Source: Danxiaibacter flavus
GTDB taxonomy: Bacteria; Bacteroidota; Bacteroidia; Chitinophagales; Chitinophagaceae
DNA length: 64,000 nt
Direction of reading: 5' to 3'
Assembly: GCF_041060425.1 (NCBI RefSeq)
Contig: NZ_JAULBC010000010.1
Coordinates: 156,456 to 220,455 of the forward strand
The position numbers and the translations under genes are program-made. Positions 1 to 8,217 of the stretch are shown piece by piece (position 1 is the stretch's first letter; every line of letters begins with the position of its first letter). The notes beneath the pieces were generated by a model that searched no databases, was not told the DNA's origin, and was given only the letters and a program-made list of their open reading frames with translations.

Positions 1-2
1 TA

Positions 3-131
3 CAGCAAAAACAAATCAACTGGCCCGCCGCAGTGGAATTAACACAATACCTGAGACAGCTTGATCCTTTGGATCCCGTAAAATATGATTTTGCTTTATT
101 CGGATTGGGTGTGATTGAGAAGTATGTTTAA
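3..131 (+). CDS. TIGR02757 family protein, C-terminal end only
   Basis: The window opens inside a gene. Reading from base 3 gives 42 codons ending DPVKYDFALFGLGVIEKYV and a TAA stop. The DP-x-DPVKYDFALFGLG ending is what I recognise as the C-terminus of the TIGR02757 (DUF2400) family, widespread in Bacteroidota and of unknown biochemical role. The start and most of the protein lie outside the window. The assignment rests on a short tail, so it is moderately sure. Confidence 0.6.
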   Translation, partial: QQKQINWPAAVELTQYLRQLDPLDPVKYDFALFGLGVIEKYV

Positions 132-137
132 TTACTG

Positions 138-168
138 TAAAATTGAAAATGGAGAATTGAAAATGCAC
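138..168. repeat. AATTGAAAAT-type intergenic word repeat
   Basis: Seven bases after the stop of the first gene, the word AATTGAAAATG occurs twice in about 30 bases. It belongs to the same class of short intergenic words seen near 41866, 56770 and 57016. Confidence 0.4.
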
Positions 169-209
169 ATAGTGTACACTTTACTTTTTCTATATTTAAA
201 CTTTATTGT

Positions 210-680
210 ATGAAAATTTCTGAAGCCATTGCACAACATATATTGGAGCTTTATTTTGGTAATAACTGGACTGATGTAAACGTTCGGGAAACTTTGCAGG
301 ATGTAACATTGAAAGAGGCAATTACGAAGACAAAAGCATCGCCTAATACCATAGCTTCCCTTGTGCATCATATAACATTTTATAACAAGATCATATTGGA
401 TCGGCTGCATGGAAAAAATCCTTCAATCGACGAAATAAACGGGTATAATCTTCCTCCATTGGAAAATGACGCAGCATGGGAACTGTTGAAAGAAAATAAT
501 CTTGAAAGCGCGCAGGAACTGGCCGATGCAGTAAGACTAATTGCAGACGATACACTGCAGGAACCTATCGTTGAAGATAATTCATCAAAATATAAAAGTC
601 TGCACGGCGTAACAGAACATGGCTATTATCATCTTGGCCAGATTGTTATTCTAAAGAAATTGATCCGCTCAGGCAACTAA
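210..680 (+). CDS. DinB-like four-helix protein
   Basis: The 156-residue protein has the helical pattern of the DinB/YfiT-like metalloenzyme superfamily: an N-terminal helix (ISEAIAQHILELYFG), a central SLVHHITFYNKIILDRLHG segment with paired histidines, and a C-terminal HGVTEHGYYHLGQIVILKKL segment. Histidines in the second and fourth helices typically bind a metal in this superfamily, and candidates are present (HH near 53, H near 138 and 143). Family members act as thiol S-transferases or have no known function, so no substrate is proposed. The ATG at 210 has no competing upstream start. Confidence 0.7.
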   Translation: MKISEAIAQHILELYFGNNWTDVNVRETLQDVTLKEAITKTKASPNTIASLVHHITFYNKIILDRLHGKNPSIDEINGYNLPPLENDAAWELLKENNLESAQELADAVRLIADDTLQEPIVEDNSSKYKSLHGVTEHGYYHLGQIVILKKLIRSGN

Positions 681-731
681 ACAGCCAATTTCGATAAAAG
701 ATAACCAGGATTATTGCTTCACAGAATTCGT

Positions 732-1058
732 ATGAAACAGGAAGAAATAGAAATCCAGCATATTATTGTTGAGAAAGTTGCTGACAAGCAGTTATTGCCA
801 CAGTCAAGCTTTCAGCAATTTGTTGAATCGCTCGCGCAATATATCCATCAGCTGATCAATCATGATTTTAGCCGGTTGGTGCAATTGCTGTACAGGATGG
901 ATATCAGCGAGAAAAAATTGAAGCAAACATTGGCTACTTCACAAACGGACGCCGGCTTGCTGATCGCCAATATGATGATTGAGCGTGAGCTGCAAAAAAT
1001 ACAAAGCAGAAAGCAATTCAAAAATCATTCAGATATACCAGACGATGAAAAATGGTGA
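732..1058 (+). CDS. Conserved hypothetical helical protein
   Basis: This is a small, mostly alpha-helical, charged protein with no motif I recognise. The frame opens at a TTG (714), but the ATG at 732 (MKQEEIEIQHIIVEKV) is the more natural start and gives 108 residues. It follows the DinB-like gene by about 50 bases in the same direction. Its last 34 bases overlap the end of the convergent GH9 gene. Amino-acid composition looks genuinely coding; function is unknown. Confidence 0.5.
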   Translation: MKQEEIEIQHIIVEKVADKQLLPQSSFQQFVESLAQYIHQLINHDFSRLVQLLYRMDISEKKLKQTLATSQTDAGLLIANMMIERELQKIQSRKQFKNHSDIPDDEKW

Positions 1059-3538
1059 CGGCCAAACAAGTTAATTAATTCATCTATTTTTTTGAACTCG
1101 TAACCTCGCTCTTTCGCCCAGTTGATCAATTCTTCGAGATGGTTATAAAATTTGTCTGTTCTTTTTGCGTCGGTGCCGGCATGCAATAAAAGAATAAAGC
1201 CATTCATTCCGTTATCTGCTTCATATCTTTTTATAGAATACAATATTGTTTCACTACTTCTGTAGTTTGGCAATTGTGGCCAGGTGTAGTCAGCATTGCT
1301 AAAAGTTCCGGGAGAAAAGTTAAATAGTTGAATGTTCCGTTGTTTGCTCCAGTCAGCAATTGCCTGGTTATACCACTCATATGGTGGAATGAATAAATGA
1401 ACCTTACTGGTATCAATGCCGGCCGCATGCATGGCAATGTAATTGCGATCAAGATCTGCATTGAAAGCCTTTTTTGTGATAAGCAGGCTATCGCGCTTTT
1501 TCCAATCGCAGTATAAGGGATGCATATCGGAATGCGGACCAAGATAATCGCCTCGTTTCAGTAATTGGTTTATATGTGGCTGAAACTGTTTGTTACGATA
1601 AAATCTTCCTGTAAAGAAAAACGAGGCTTTAATATTTTGTTTGTCCAGCGCTTTAATAATCGCCGGCAAACCTTCGCCCGTTTCATCTGCAGTAAATACA
1701 AGTGAAATAACTTTCTTGTCAGTTTTTACTCTTGTTATCGCGCCGGCATCTTTGATGAATTTACTGTGTGCTTCAGCTTCCTTCGCCGCTAAAAGGTAGA
1801 TAAGCGAAGCTGTTCCATCCATCGTAGGTTCATTTGTACTGAAGTCGCCAAAGTCATCATGGTAAACAGCAAGACTACTTTGGAAATCCTTATATTCATC
1901 TTCGTGTCCGAGATGAATACCCAGCAAGCTGTTGAAGATATTTGTATATACCGGTCCATCAACCAGGCCTCCATTGATGGGATATTGATAAAGATGCGTG
2001 AAAGATGAATGAGGATCAACCGGTGTATCTCCCCATGAAGGCAATCCGTATACCATACTTGTTCCCCACGGATTACATCCAAATAACCAATCAAAGTTTG
2101 CCTGCTCCAGTTCGGTATATGTGTTATCTCCGGAGAGCATGCGGTACCAAACACACTGAATGGCAAATGATGTAGTAAGGTTATTGCTGCACCAGATAAA
2201 GGGAATGCCGCGATAGAATGCATTGTGTTGTGCCTTGTTCCATACCCGGTCGATGCCATTCCCGTAGAAGTTAATGATCGTATCTTTCTTTGCGCCGGTT
2301 AATTGTTTGGCCAACTCATAATGGCCTACATTAATAAACGGATACCATTGGTAATGTTTAGCAGTATCTTTTCCAAGCCAGGGCGTAACTGGTTCTTTAA
2401 GCGCCATATTATATGCATCGTCAAGCGTTGCATTTTTATTTGTTTTTGCCAACGCGGCTGCAGCAAGTTCCATATCATCCGTCCAATTATCTTCTTCATA
2501 AAAATAAGGAGCACTGCCAGGTGCTGTCTGACAGGCGCCGGGCTTTTGAATACCCAGCTGGTAAGCTGTAATGGCTTTGCCGGACAGCAACGAAGCATAT
2601 TGTTGATTGATGGAGCCAAACAGTTCACTGCCTAACACGAAGGCACTCGCAAACTTGCCTGCTGTAGACGCAACACCCGTTGCCCTGTTCTTATATTTTA
2701 AGAGACCCTGGGGTTGACCTGTACAGAAATAAACAGGTCGCTCAAAGCCCCTTCCATAAAAATTGGTATCCAATCCTGGTAGCCGCATGCCTTTGTGGTC
2801 GCGGTCGTCTCCCAACTGGTTGAAGAGCCAGTCATCTTTCGGATGCATTTTTAACAACCAGTCCAATCCCCATTTAGCTTCATCCATTACATCTGCAATT
2901 CCATTTTTGCCATCGCGTCCGTTCGCCTGCTTCTGATCAGCAAATACAGAAGGAAAATCGCGATAGGCTGCGAGCAGATGATAGGTAGCATTGGCTGATG
3001 TTGTTGCGTATTGCAAATAATCTGTAGCATCGTGCCACCCGCCAACTACGTCAATGTGGGTTCCGTCCGGTACCGGTGCATAAACGGTAAAGCCATCATA
3101 TGTATGACAACTGTCTTTCAAAAACGGATTAAAGCCGCTACGCTGCTGGCGCATGTATTGCAAGCAAAAATCTGCTGCACCGTTGTATACATCATCGCCT
3201 ATTTTAAATTGAGGTGAAACTGCATTGCCTGCTTTTATAACATATGTTCCCGGCTTGTTGAATGTACTGAAACGTAACCGGTACGTTTGAACAAATGGGC
3301 CATAAGCGCCAAATGGGTCACCGGCTGTACCTGCAAATACTTTCTTTTGTGAAGTTGCATCCACCACATAAAACGAATCTATCTGATCCGCTTCTTTACT
3401 GCACCACACAGCCGTCTTACTACCAAATATTGTATAGCCAAGCTGATTAATGCGTATAACGGAGCTTGCCTTGTTGATTTTTGCCTGAACAGAGCAGCAA
3501 ACGATACAACAAAGTATTATGTAAAAGACCTTATGCAT
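1025..3538 (-). CDS. GH9 endoglucanase fused to a polysaccharide deacetylase domain
   Basis: The 837-residue protein starts with a Sec signal peptide (MHKVFYIILCCIVCCSVQA). Next come an Ig-like cellulase N-terminal domain (residues about 25-115, IRINQLGY motif) and a GH9 (alpha/alpha)6 catalytic domain (about 120-590). The GH9 part shows GGWHDATDY with the acidic pair D170/D173, the NPWGTSMVYG segment (489-498) and the catalytic-acid candidate E570 in NEPTMDG. A NodB-like deacetylase domain follows from about residue 608, with D618, a zinc-type H669-S-x-x-H673 pair, a PPYEWY segment and an LLLHAG ending. GH9 enzymes cut beta-1,4 glucans or related chains; NodB domains remove N- or O-acetyl groups. 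The deacetylase first motif is degenerate (FTADETGEG rather than TFDDGP), so activity there is uncertain. It lies 18 bases downstream of the peroxidase gene, so the two are probably co-transcribed. Confidence 0.88.
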   Translation of the reverse strand: MHKVFYIILCCIVCCSVQAKINKASSVIRINQLGYTIFGSKTAVWCSKEADQIDSFYVVDATSQKKVFAGTAGDPFGAYGPFVQTYRLRFSTFNKPGTYVIKAGNAVSPQFKIGDDVYNGAADFCLQYMRQQRSGFNPFLKDSCHTYDGFTVYAPVPDGTHIDVVGGWHDATDYLQYATTSANATYHLLAAYRDFPSVFADQKQANGRDGKNGIADVMDEAKWGLDWLLKMHPKDDWLFNQLGDDRDHKGMRLPGLDTNFYGRGFERPVYFCTGQPQGLLKYKNRATGVASTAGKFASAFVLGSELFGSINQQYASLLSGKAITAYQLGIQKPGACQTAPGSAPYFYEEDNWTDDMELAAAALAKTNKNATLDDAYNMALKEPVTPWLGKDTAKHYQWYPFINVGHYELAKQLTGAKKDTIINFYGNGIDRVWNKAQHNAFYRGIPFIWCSNNLTTSFAIQCVWYRMLSGDNTYTELEQANFDWLFGCNPWGTSMVYGLPSWGDTPVDPHSSFTHLYQYPINGGLVDGPVYTNIFNSLLGIHLGHEDEYKDFQSSLAVYHDDFGDFSTNEPTMDGTASLIYLLAAKEAEAHSKFIKDAGAITRVKTDKKVISLVFTADETGEGLPAIIKALDKQNIKASFFFTGRFYRNKQFQPHINQLLKRGDYLGPHSDMHPLYCDWKKRDSLLITKKAFNADLDRNYIAMHAAGIDTSKVHLFIPPYEWYNQAIADWSKQRNIQLFNFSPGTFSNADYTWPQLPNYRSSETILYSIKRYEADNGMNGFILLLHAGTDAKRTDKFYNHLEELINWAKERGYEFKKIDELINLFGRHHFSSSGISE

Positions 3539-3556
3539 GAGATGATGCTTGAGATT

Positions 3557-4138
3557 TTATTGTTTGATGGCTTTTTTTACTTCTTCGTCCATGGGGGACA
3601 CTGCAGGCTCGAAATAGTGTGTTAGTATGCCTTCTTCATTTACCAGGTATTTAGAAAAATTCCATGATGGGTCCTTATCGTTCCATCCATTTTTGTCTTT
3701 GTTTGTTAGCCATTCAAAAATTTCATTCTGCCCGGCACCTTTTAAAACACTGGACTTTTTCATGATCGGAAAAGTAATACCATAGTTCATTTTGCAGAAA
3801 CGCTCAATCTCTTCGTCCGTTCCTTTCTCCTGTTCTTTAAAATCATTGGTAGGGAAGGCGATTATCTCCAGTATATTATTAAACTGTCTGTTTAATTGTT
3901 CCAGTTCTGCATATTGCGCGGTATAACCGCAATCACTTGCCGTGTTGACTAATAAAACTTTGCGACCTTTTAGTTGGTCAAATGCAAATGACCTTCCGTT
4001 ATTGGCCAGTGTTTGCAGCGAGTGAAATGAAATAACCGGAATTTGCCGGCCCGTGTTCTCCAGGATACGTCTGCGGGATGCCGAAAGCCGCATAAGCAGG
4101 GGATAAAACAGTCGCAATAGCTTTTGTTTAAAGGTCAT
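3557..4138 (-). CDS. Glutathione peroxidase family protein (Cys type)
   Basis: The 193-residue thioredoxin-fold peroxidase carries the family landmarks: peroxidatic Cys70 in NTASDCGYTAQY, a FPTNDFKEQE segment (usually FPCNQF, here lacking that Cys), and WNFSKYLVNEEG with the active-site Trp. Such enzymes reduce hydroperoxides, in bacteria normally using thioredoxin. About 40 extra N-terminal residues precede the usual start. They are hydrophobic and basic (LLRLFYPLLMRL) and may be a membrane anchor or an uncleaved signal. It is the first gene of a probable two-gene operon with the GH9 fusion. Confidence 0.85.
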   Translation of the reverse strand: MTFKQKLLRLFYPLLMRLSASRRRILENTGRQIPVISFHSLQTLANNGRSFAFDQLKGRKVLLVNTASDCGYTAQYAELEQLNRQFNNILEIIAFPTNDFKEQEKGTDEEIERFCKMNYGITFPIMKKSSVLKGAGQNEIFEWLTNKDKNGWNDKDPSWNFSKYLVNEEGILTHYFEPAVSPMDEEVKKAIKQ

Positions 4139-4363
4139 CTTTCCAGGATTTTTGAATTTAGTGTATATACTTAAAGTTAATTATCATTCGGTTATCAATG
4201 CATTTGTTTCGGTGACATTTATTTGTGAGAACATTCCTACATCAGGGTACATGATGGAAATATTAAAATTTAAGTTTTATTTCATTCCGGACCTCTTTCT
4301 TTATCAGAATTCTTTAAATTCACGTCCTTAATTCCTTTTAATAATCGCTAACGATAGTTTTTT

Positions 4364-5830
4364 ATGGAAAACAGCAAACAACCAACAAAAAAAACCGACA
4401 ACTCCCGGAGAAAGTTTATCCGAAATTCTGCAGCAGCATTTGCAGGTATGTATATCGTTCCAAGACACGTTTTGGGACGAGGCTTTGTTGCCCCCAGCGA
4501 TAAACTGGTGATTGCCGGTATTGGTGTGGGTGGTAAAGGAGAAAGCGATCTTGCCAACTTTTACAAAAGCGGAAAAGCTGAAATAGCTGTACTGTGCGAT
4601 GTGGATGACAGACAGGCTGCAAAAAGCAAAGCACGTTTTCCCAAAGCAAAGTATTATAAGGATTTCAGGGAAATGCTGGAAAAAGAGCACAAGTCAATTG
4701 ATGCCTGCTCGGTTTCCACTCCCGACCATACACACGCTGTAGCTGCTATTGCCGCTATGCAATTGGGCAAACACGTATATGTGCAAAAACCAATTACACA
4801 CGATATTTACGAAGCCCGCGTATTAACAAAAGCTGCAAAAAAATATAAAGTGGTTACGCAAATGGGTAACCAGGGTGCAAGCGGTGACGGTGTTCGTCAG
4901 CTAATGGACTGGTACAAAGCTGGTTTAATTGGAGACGTTCATACAGTTTATTGCTACACTGACAGGCCGGTTTGGCCACAAGGTGTTGGCAGACCCGCTA
5001 CACCGGGCAAAATTCCCGCTGAAGTTGATTTCGATCTTTGGTTGGGAACTGCTCCGCAAAAAGATTATTTTGACGGATTGCTGCCATTTAACTGGCGCGG
5101 CTGGTGGGATTACGGTACAGGTGCGTTAGGCGATATGGGTTGTCATATCATAGCTCCTCCGTTCCAGGTGCTTGAGCTTGGCTATCCTATTTCTGCTGAG
5201 TGTAGCGTTTCTACAAGATACATAGAGCCATGGCACAAAGCGTTTTATCCTGAAAGTGGTCCGATTTCTTCTCACATCATCCTTACATTCGAACAAAAAG
5301 GAAAACCAAACCTGGAATTCCATTGGATGGATGGTGGAATTCAGCCGGCACGTCTTCCTGAATTAGGTCCTAATGAAGAAATGGGCGATGGTGGAAACGG
5401 TGCGCTGTTTATCGGTACCAAAGGAAAGATGATGTGCGGTACATATGGTGTTAACCCACAATTGTTGCCTACATCAAAAACCGCTCAAACAAAAGTACCG
5501 CAGACCATCGCACGGGTTCCGGGCGGTGAAGGCGGACACTATGCTGCATGGGTTGAAGCAGCAATTGCCGGCTACGGAAGCGAAAAAGCAAATAACCTGA
5601 GCTCTCGCTTCGATGTTGCTGGTCCTTTGACAGAAACTGTCCTGATGGGTAACTTGGCTATCCGCAGCTACGACATTCAGAAAAAAGTAGGTGAAAAAAC
5701 TGAATATCCTGGTCGTTACATCAAATTATTGTGGGATGGTCCTAATATGAAGATTACTAACTTTGATGAGGCAAACCAGTTTGTAAAACGCCAATACAGA
5801 GGTGGTTGGAGCCTGAACGAAACCATCTAA
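4364..5830 (+). CDS. Tat-exported Gfo/Idh/MocA family oxidoreductase
   Basis: The 488-residue protein begins with a twin-arginine signal (SRRKFIRNSAAAFAGMYIVP), implying folded export with cofactor. A Rossmann domain follows (LVIAGIGVGGKGESDLANF, a glycine-rich dinucleotide-binding loop, then VLCDVDD). The sugar-oxidoreductase EKP motif is here QKP in YVQKPITHDIYEA. The C-terminal part (GWWDYGTGALGDMGCHIIAPPFQVL) fits the glucose-fructose oxidoreductase-like domain. Exported members in this phylum act on sugars or sugar derivatives using tightly bound NAD(P). The exact substrate cannot be read. A clear terminator follows. Confidence 0.88.
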   Translation: MENSKQPTKKTDNSRRKFIRNSAAAFAGMYIVPRHVLGRGFVAPSDKLVIAGIGVGGKGESDLANFYKSGKAEIAVLCDVDDRQAAKSKARFPKAKYYKDFREMLEKEHKSIDACSVSTPDHTHAVAAIAAMQLGKHVYVQKPITHDIYEARVLTKAAKKYKVVTQMGNQGASGDGVRQLMDWYKAGLIGDVHTVYCYTDRPVWPQGVGRPATPGKIPAEVDFDLWLGTAPQKDYFDGLLPFNWRGWWDYGTGALGDMGCHIIAPPFQVLELGYPISAECSVSTRYIEPWHKAFYPESGPISSHIILTFEQKGKPNLEFHWMDGGIQPARLPELGPNEEMGDGGNGALFIGTKGKMMCGTYGVNPQLLPTSKTAQTKVPQTIARVPGGEGGHYAAWVEAAIAGYGSEKANNLSSRFDVAGPLTETVLMGNLAIRSYDIQKKVGEKTEYPGRYIKLLWDGPNMKITNFDEANQFVKRQYRGGWSLNETI

Positions 5831-5848
5831 GAATAAAAAATAAGCTAT

Positions 5849-5889
5849 ATCCGGAGCCATTGAATCATCGGTGGCTCCGGATTTTTTTT
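5849..5889 (+). terminator. Rho-independent terminator
   Basis: An 11-bp perfect stem (ATCCGGAGCCA with TGGCTCCGGAT) encloses a 12-base loop and is followed by a run of eight T, 18 bases after the oxidoreductase stop. The rest of the 300-base gap to the next gene shows nothing recognisable. Confidence 0.9.
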
Positions 5890-6130
5890 GTGCCTGGCCA
5901 GAATGGAGCATTATTTGCTAGTTGCAAGCAAGACTTACGGTAAATGAATTTTCCCGTGAAAACGGGTGTTAGTTTGCAAAATGGGTTAATCATAAAAAAA
6001 TAAAGCCGGAATGGTTTGTATCATTTAACCGGTTGCGTAACATTGTATTACCTTTCATTTCTCCAAAGTCTCATATCCTTGTTGATTATACCAAATCGAT
6101 TGATTCAGGCACCCAAAATCACAAACACGC

Positions 6131-7195
6131 ATGAAGTTATCTTCAATTACACGTTACCTGTTCATTGGTATACTATTCCCGTTGCTGATACAATACGTAA
6201 TGTATTACAGGTTTACCAGTAACTATCAGCCTAATATTTTTTCTGAAAGCGGATTTCGCACGTTCTACGAAAATTCAGTTTTCAAATACCGCGTGTTGGG
6301 GAGGGAACTGCATTTGTGGCTGTATCATAAACTGAAGGAGAAGAAATCACTTCAGAATATGAAGGAAGGCAAGATCTATGAGAAAAGATTGTTTGCGCTG
6401 GATCCAAATGCCGACCCGCTTTTTTACATGGTGTATTACATCATCAACGGTGTGTTTTCTGTTTTGCTGGCACTTGGCTTATTGTACTTGTTTGATCATA
6501 CCTCGTGGTTTAACATGAATGAAACGGACAAGATCTTTACAACGGTGATCTTAACACTGATTATTGCGATTACGCAGTTTGTGCCTACGCCATATGATAT
6601 ACCTGCATATTTTTTTGAGGTGATTACATTTACCGTTTTTCTGAAATATTTAAGAAGTAATAACAATCTGCTGTTAGTGATCGCTACCTGTGCGCTGATA
6701 TTTATAGCGACATTAATAAGAGAATCTGCAGTACTGATTTTGAGCCTGATGGCAGCAATTTATTTTACAATAAACGGACTTGACTGGAGTTGGATCAAAA
6801 AAATGATTTTACCCGTGATCAGTTTTTTTGTGGCTTATGTTGGACTAAGAATGTATGTAAACAGTACAACGGTTCAGATCTCTGAGAATTCGAAACTGTC
6901 ACAAAATCTTTCGTTGCGTCCATCTGCGATGCTGGGAATTTTTATTGCGATCATCATCTTTTACTTGCTGTTCAAGGCCGCGACAAAAGCGGAAAACAAG
7001 AAGCTTGTACGCAATTTTATCTTATTTACATTGCCTTACGTGGTAATGATATTTTTTATAGGACTACTGATCGAGTTTCGTTTGTGGGTTCCGCTGATGC
7101 TTGGCACTGCGATGCTATACAAGCTGAATCTCAATGCGTTTGATAGTAGTCATTCTATTGATGAAAAGAGATCGGTTCTATCCGCGAATACTTAA
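6131..7195 (+). CDS. Polytopic membrane protein, unknown function
   Basis: The 354-residue protein has roughly nine hydrophobic helices, starting with YLFIGILFPLLIQYVMYY and ending near LGTAMLYKLNL. The non-membrane stretch after helix 1 (FRTFYENSVFKYRVLGREL) and a conserved-looking LIRESAVLIL segment in mid-protein resemble GT-C-like glycosyltransferase or polymerase membrane proteins, but no diagnostic motif is visible. It is monocistronic, bounded by terminators on both sides. Function is not assigned. Confidence 0.7.
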   Translation: MKLSSITRYLFIGILFPLLIQYVMYYRFTSNYQPNIFSESGFRTFYENSVFKYRVLGRELHLWLYHKLKEKKSLQNMKEGKIYEKRLFALDPNADPLFYMVYYIINGVFSVLLALGLLYLFDHTSWFNMNETDKIFTTVILTLIIAITQFVPTPYDIPAYFFEVITFTVFLKYLRSNNNLLLVIATCALIFIATLIRESAVLILSLMAAIYFTINGLDWSWIKKMILPVISFFVAYVGLRMYVNSTTVQISENSKLSQNLSLRPSAMLGIFIAIIIFYLLFKAATKAENKKLVRNFILFTLPYVVMIFFIGLLIEFRLWVPLMLGTAMLYKLNLNAFDSSHSIDEKRSVLSANT

Positions 7196-7200
7196 TTGCA

Positions 7201-7230
7201 AAAAAGCCGCGCGAGCGGCTTTTTTCTTTT
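7201..7230 (+). terminator. Rho-independent terminator
   Basis: A short GC stem (GCCGC, loop GCGA, GCGGC) flanked by A and T runs lies immediately after the membrane protein gene. The A/T flanks extend the stem, so it may also work in the opposite direction for the convergent Hcp gene. Confidence 0.85.
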
Positions 7231-7271
7231 TATAAGGCAGAACTCTGTATGGTTTACTTTAAAGGTTGCGA

Positions 7272-7757
7272 TCAAAGCTGAATATTCTTTTTTACATCCC
7301 AACCTCCTTTAATCGGCGTTCCTATATTTCCCTTGATATCCTGCATTGAATATGACCATTCTATACGTGCGTAATTAAGTGAAAGCGTTTCTCTTGGTTT
7401 TTCCACTCCCTCATTAGCACTACTGCCTACACCTGTGATGATTACATCGTACAGTTTTACCTGATAGAGAGGTTCAGGATAATTTCCGTACAACACGATA
7501 TCCAGTATAGCATTAGGGATCCTTTTTGCAGATGCACAATGAATACGAATGGGGATGCTTGACGAGTCAAGGATTTTTGTCAGGGCGACATCAGAAAACA
7601 CTGCTTTGCCCGCTACTGCTGTACCACCGGTGTTCGTAGCAAGCAGTTCTTCACGAATACCCCAGGAATAAGTAAGGATCTCGATCCAATTTTCATGGCC
7701 TTTGGCCATGCTTTCACCGTTTATTCCATCAAGTTTTAAAAAAATTTCTACTGACAT
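7272..7757 (-). CDS. Hcp family tube protein (type VI / contractile-system-like), orphan
   Basis: The 161-residue protein matches the Hcp1 family: FLKLDGINGESMAKGHENWIEI at the N-terminus, a SWGI beta-strand, a DVALTKILDSSS segment and a C-terminal strand SLNYARIEWSY. Hcp hexamers form the inner tube of type VI secretion systems, and single Hcp-domain proteins can also be secreted or act as effectors. No VgrG, sheath, baseplate or ClpV gene is nearby, so this copy stands alone. Confidence 0.8.
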   Translation of the reverse strand: MSVEIFLKLDGINGESMAKGHENWIEILTYSWGIREELLATNTGGTAVAGKAVFSDVALTKILDSSSIPIRIHCASAKRIPNAILDIVLYGNYPEPLYQVKLYDVIITGVGSSANEGVEKPRETLSLNYARIEWSYSMQDIKGNIGTPIKGGWDVKKNIQL

Positions 7758-8217
7758 AGTTGTTAAGTTTAAGGGTGTGTCTGAAAAGCTATTGCGGAGA
7801 TCTTGCTGCTGAATTGACCTTACTAATACAGTAACAAATTACAAATAGTTTATAGTAATTCAAACAGTTTTGTTGAAACTGAGACTTGGTACGAATACCA
7901 ACAACGGAGGGCTGTTTTTGTATGGTAATGACACGTTTGCATATTGAATTATTACCAGATTGCAATTTGTAGGAGTCTGGGGGCTTTCTCTGTGACACTC
8001 CGGGTATTCTCTGTGGAACTCTGTATAACTGTATTTTTTCACCAGGGGCGTTCACATAAATTGTGACATTATTATGCTGATAATAGCGTCAATGATTAGT
8101 TGTTGGTACACCGCGGGCATGTGCTATGCGGCATACCAACAACGACGGTCATCTTGATTTTATTAGAAGAAATTATTATGTTGATTAAAAGACACTGCAA
8201 TCTTCTAAAGAGTTGAT
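7758..8217. other. Gene-free 460-base region with REP-like palindrome
   Basis: No convincing gene is present. It contains an inexact CTCTGTG word repeat (about 7988-8027), a fragment of a GTTGGTA palindrome family near 7900 (GGTACGAATACCAACAACGG), and a full copy of that family at 8101-8143. Confidence 0.5.
8101..8143. repeat. GTTGGTA-family REP-like hairpin
   Basis: The arms TTGTTGGTACACCGC and GCGGCATACCAACAA pair with two mismatches around a 13-base loop and are followed by CGACGG. Related sequences occur at 38538, 38671 and 38755, which supports a dispersed element rather than a local terminator. Confidence 0.65.
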
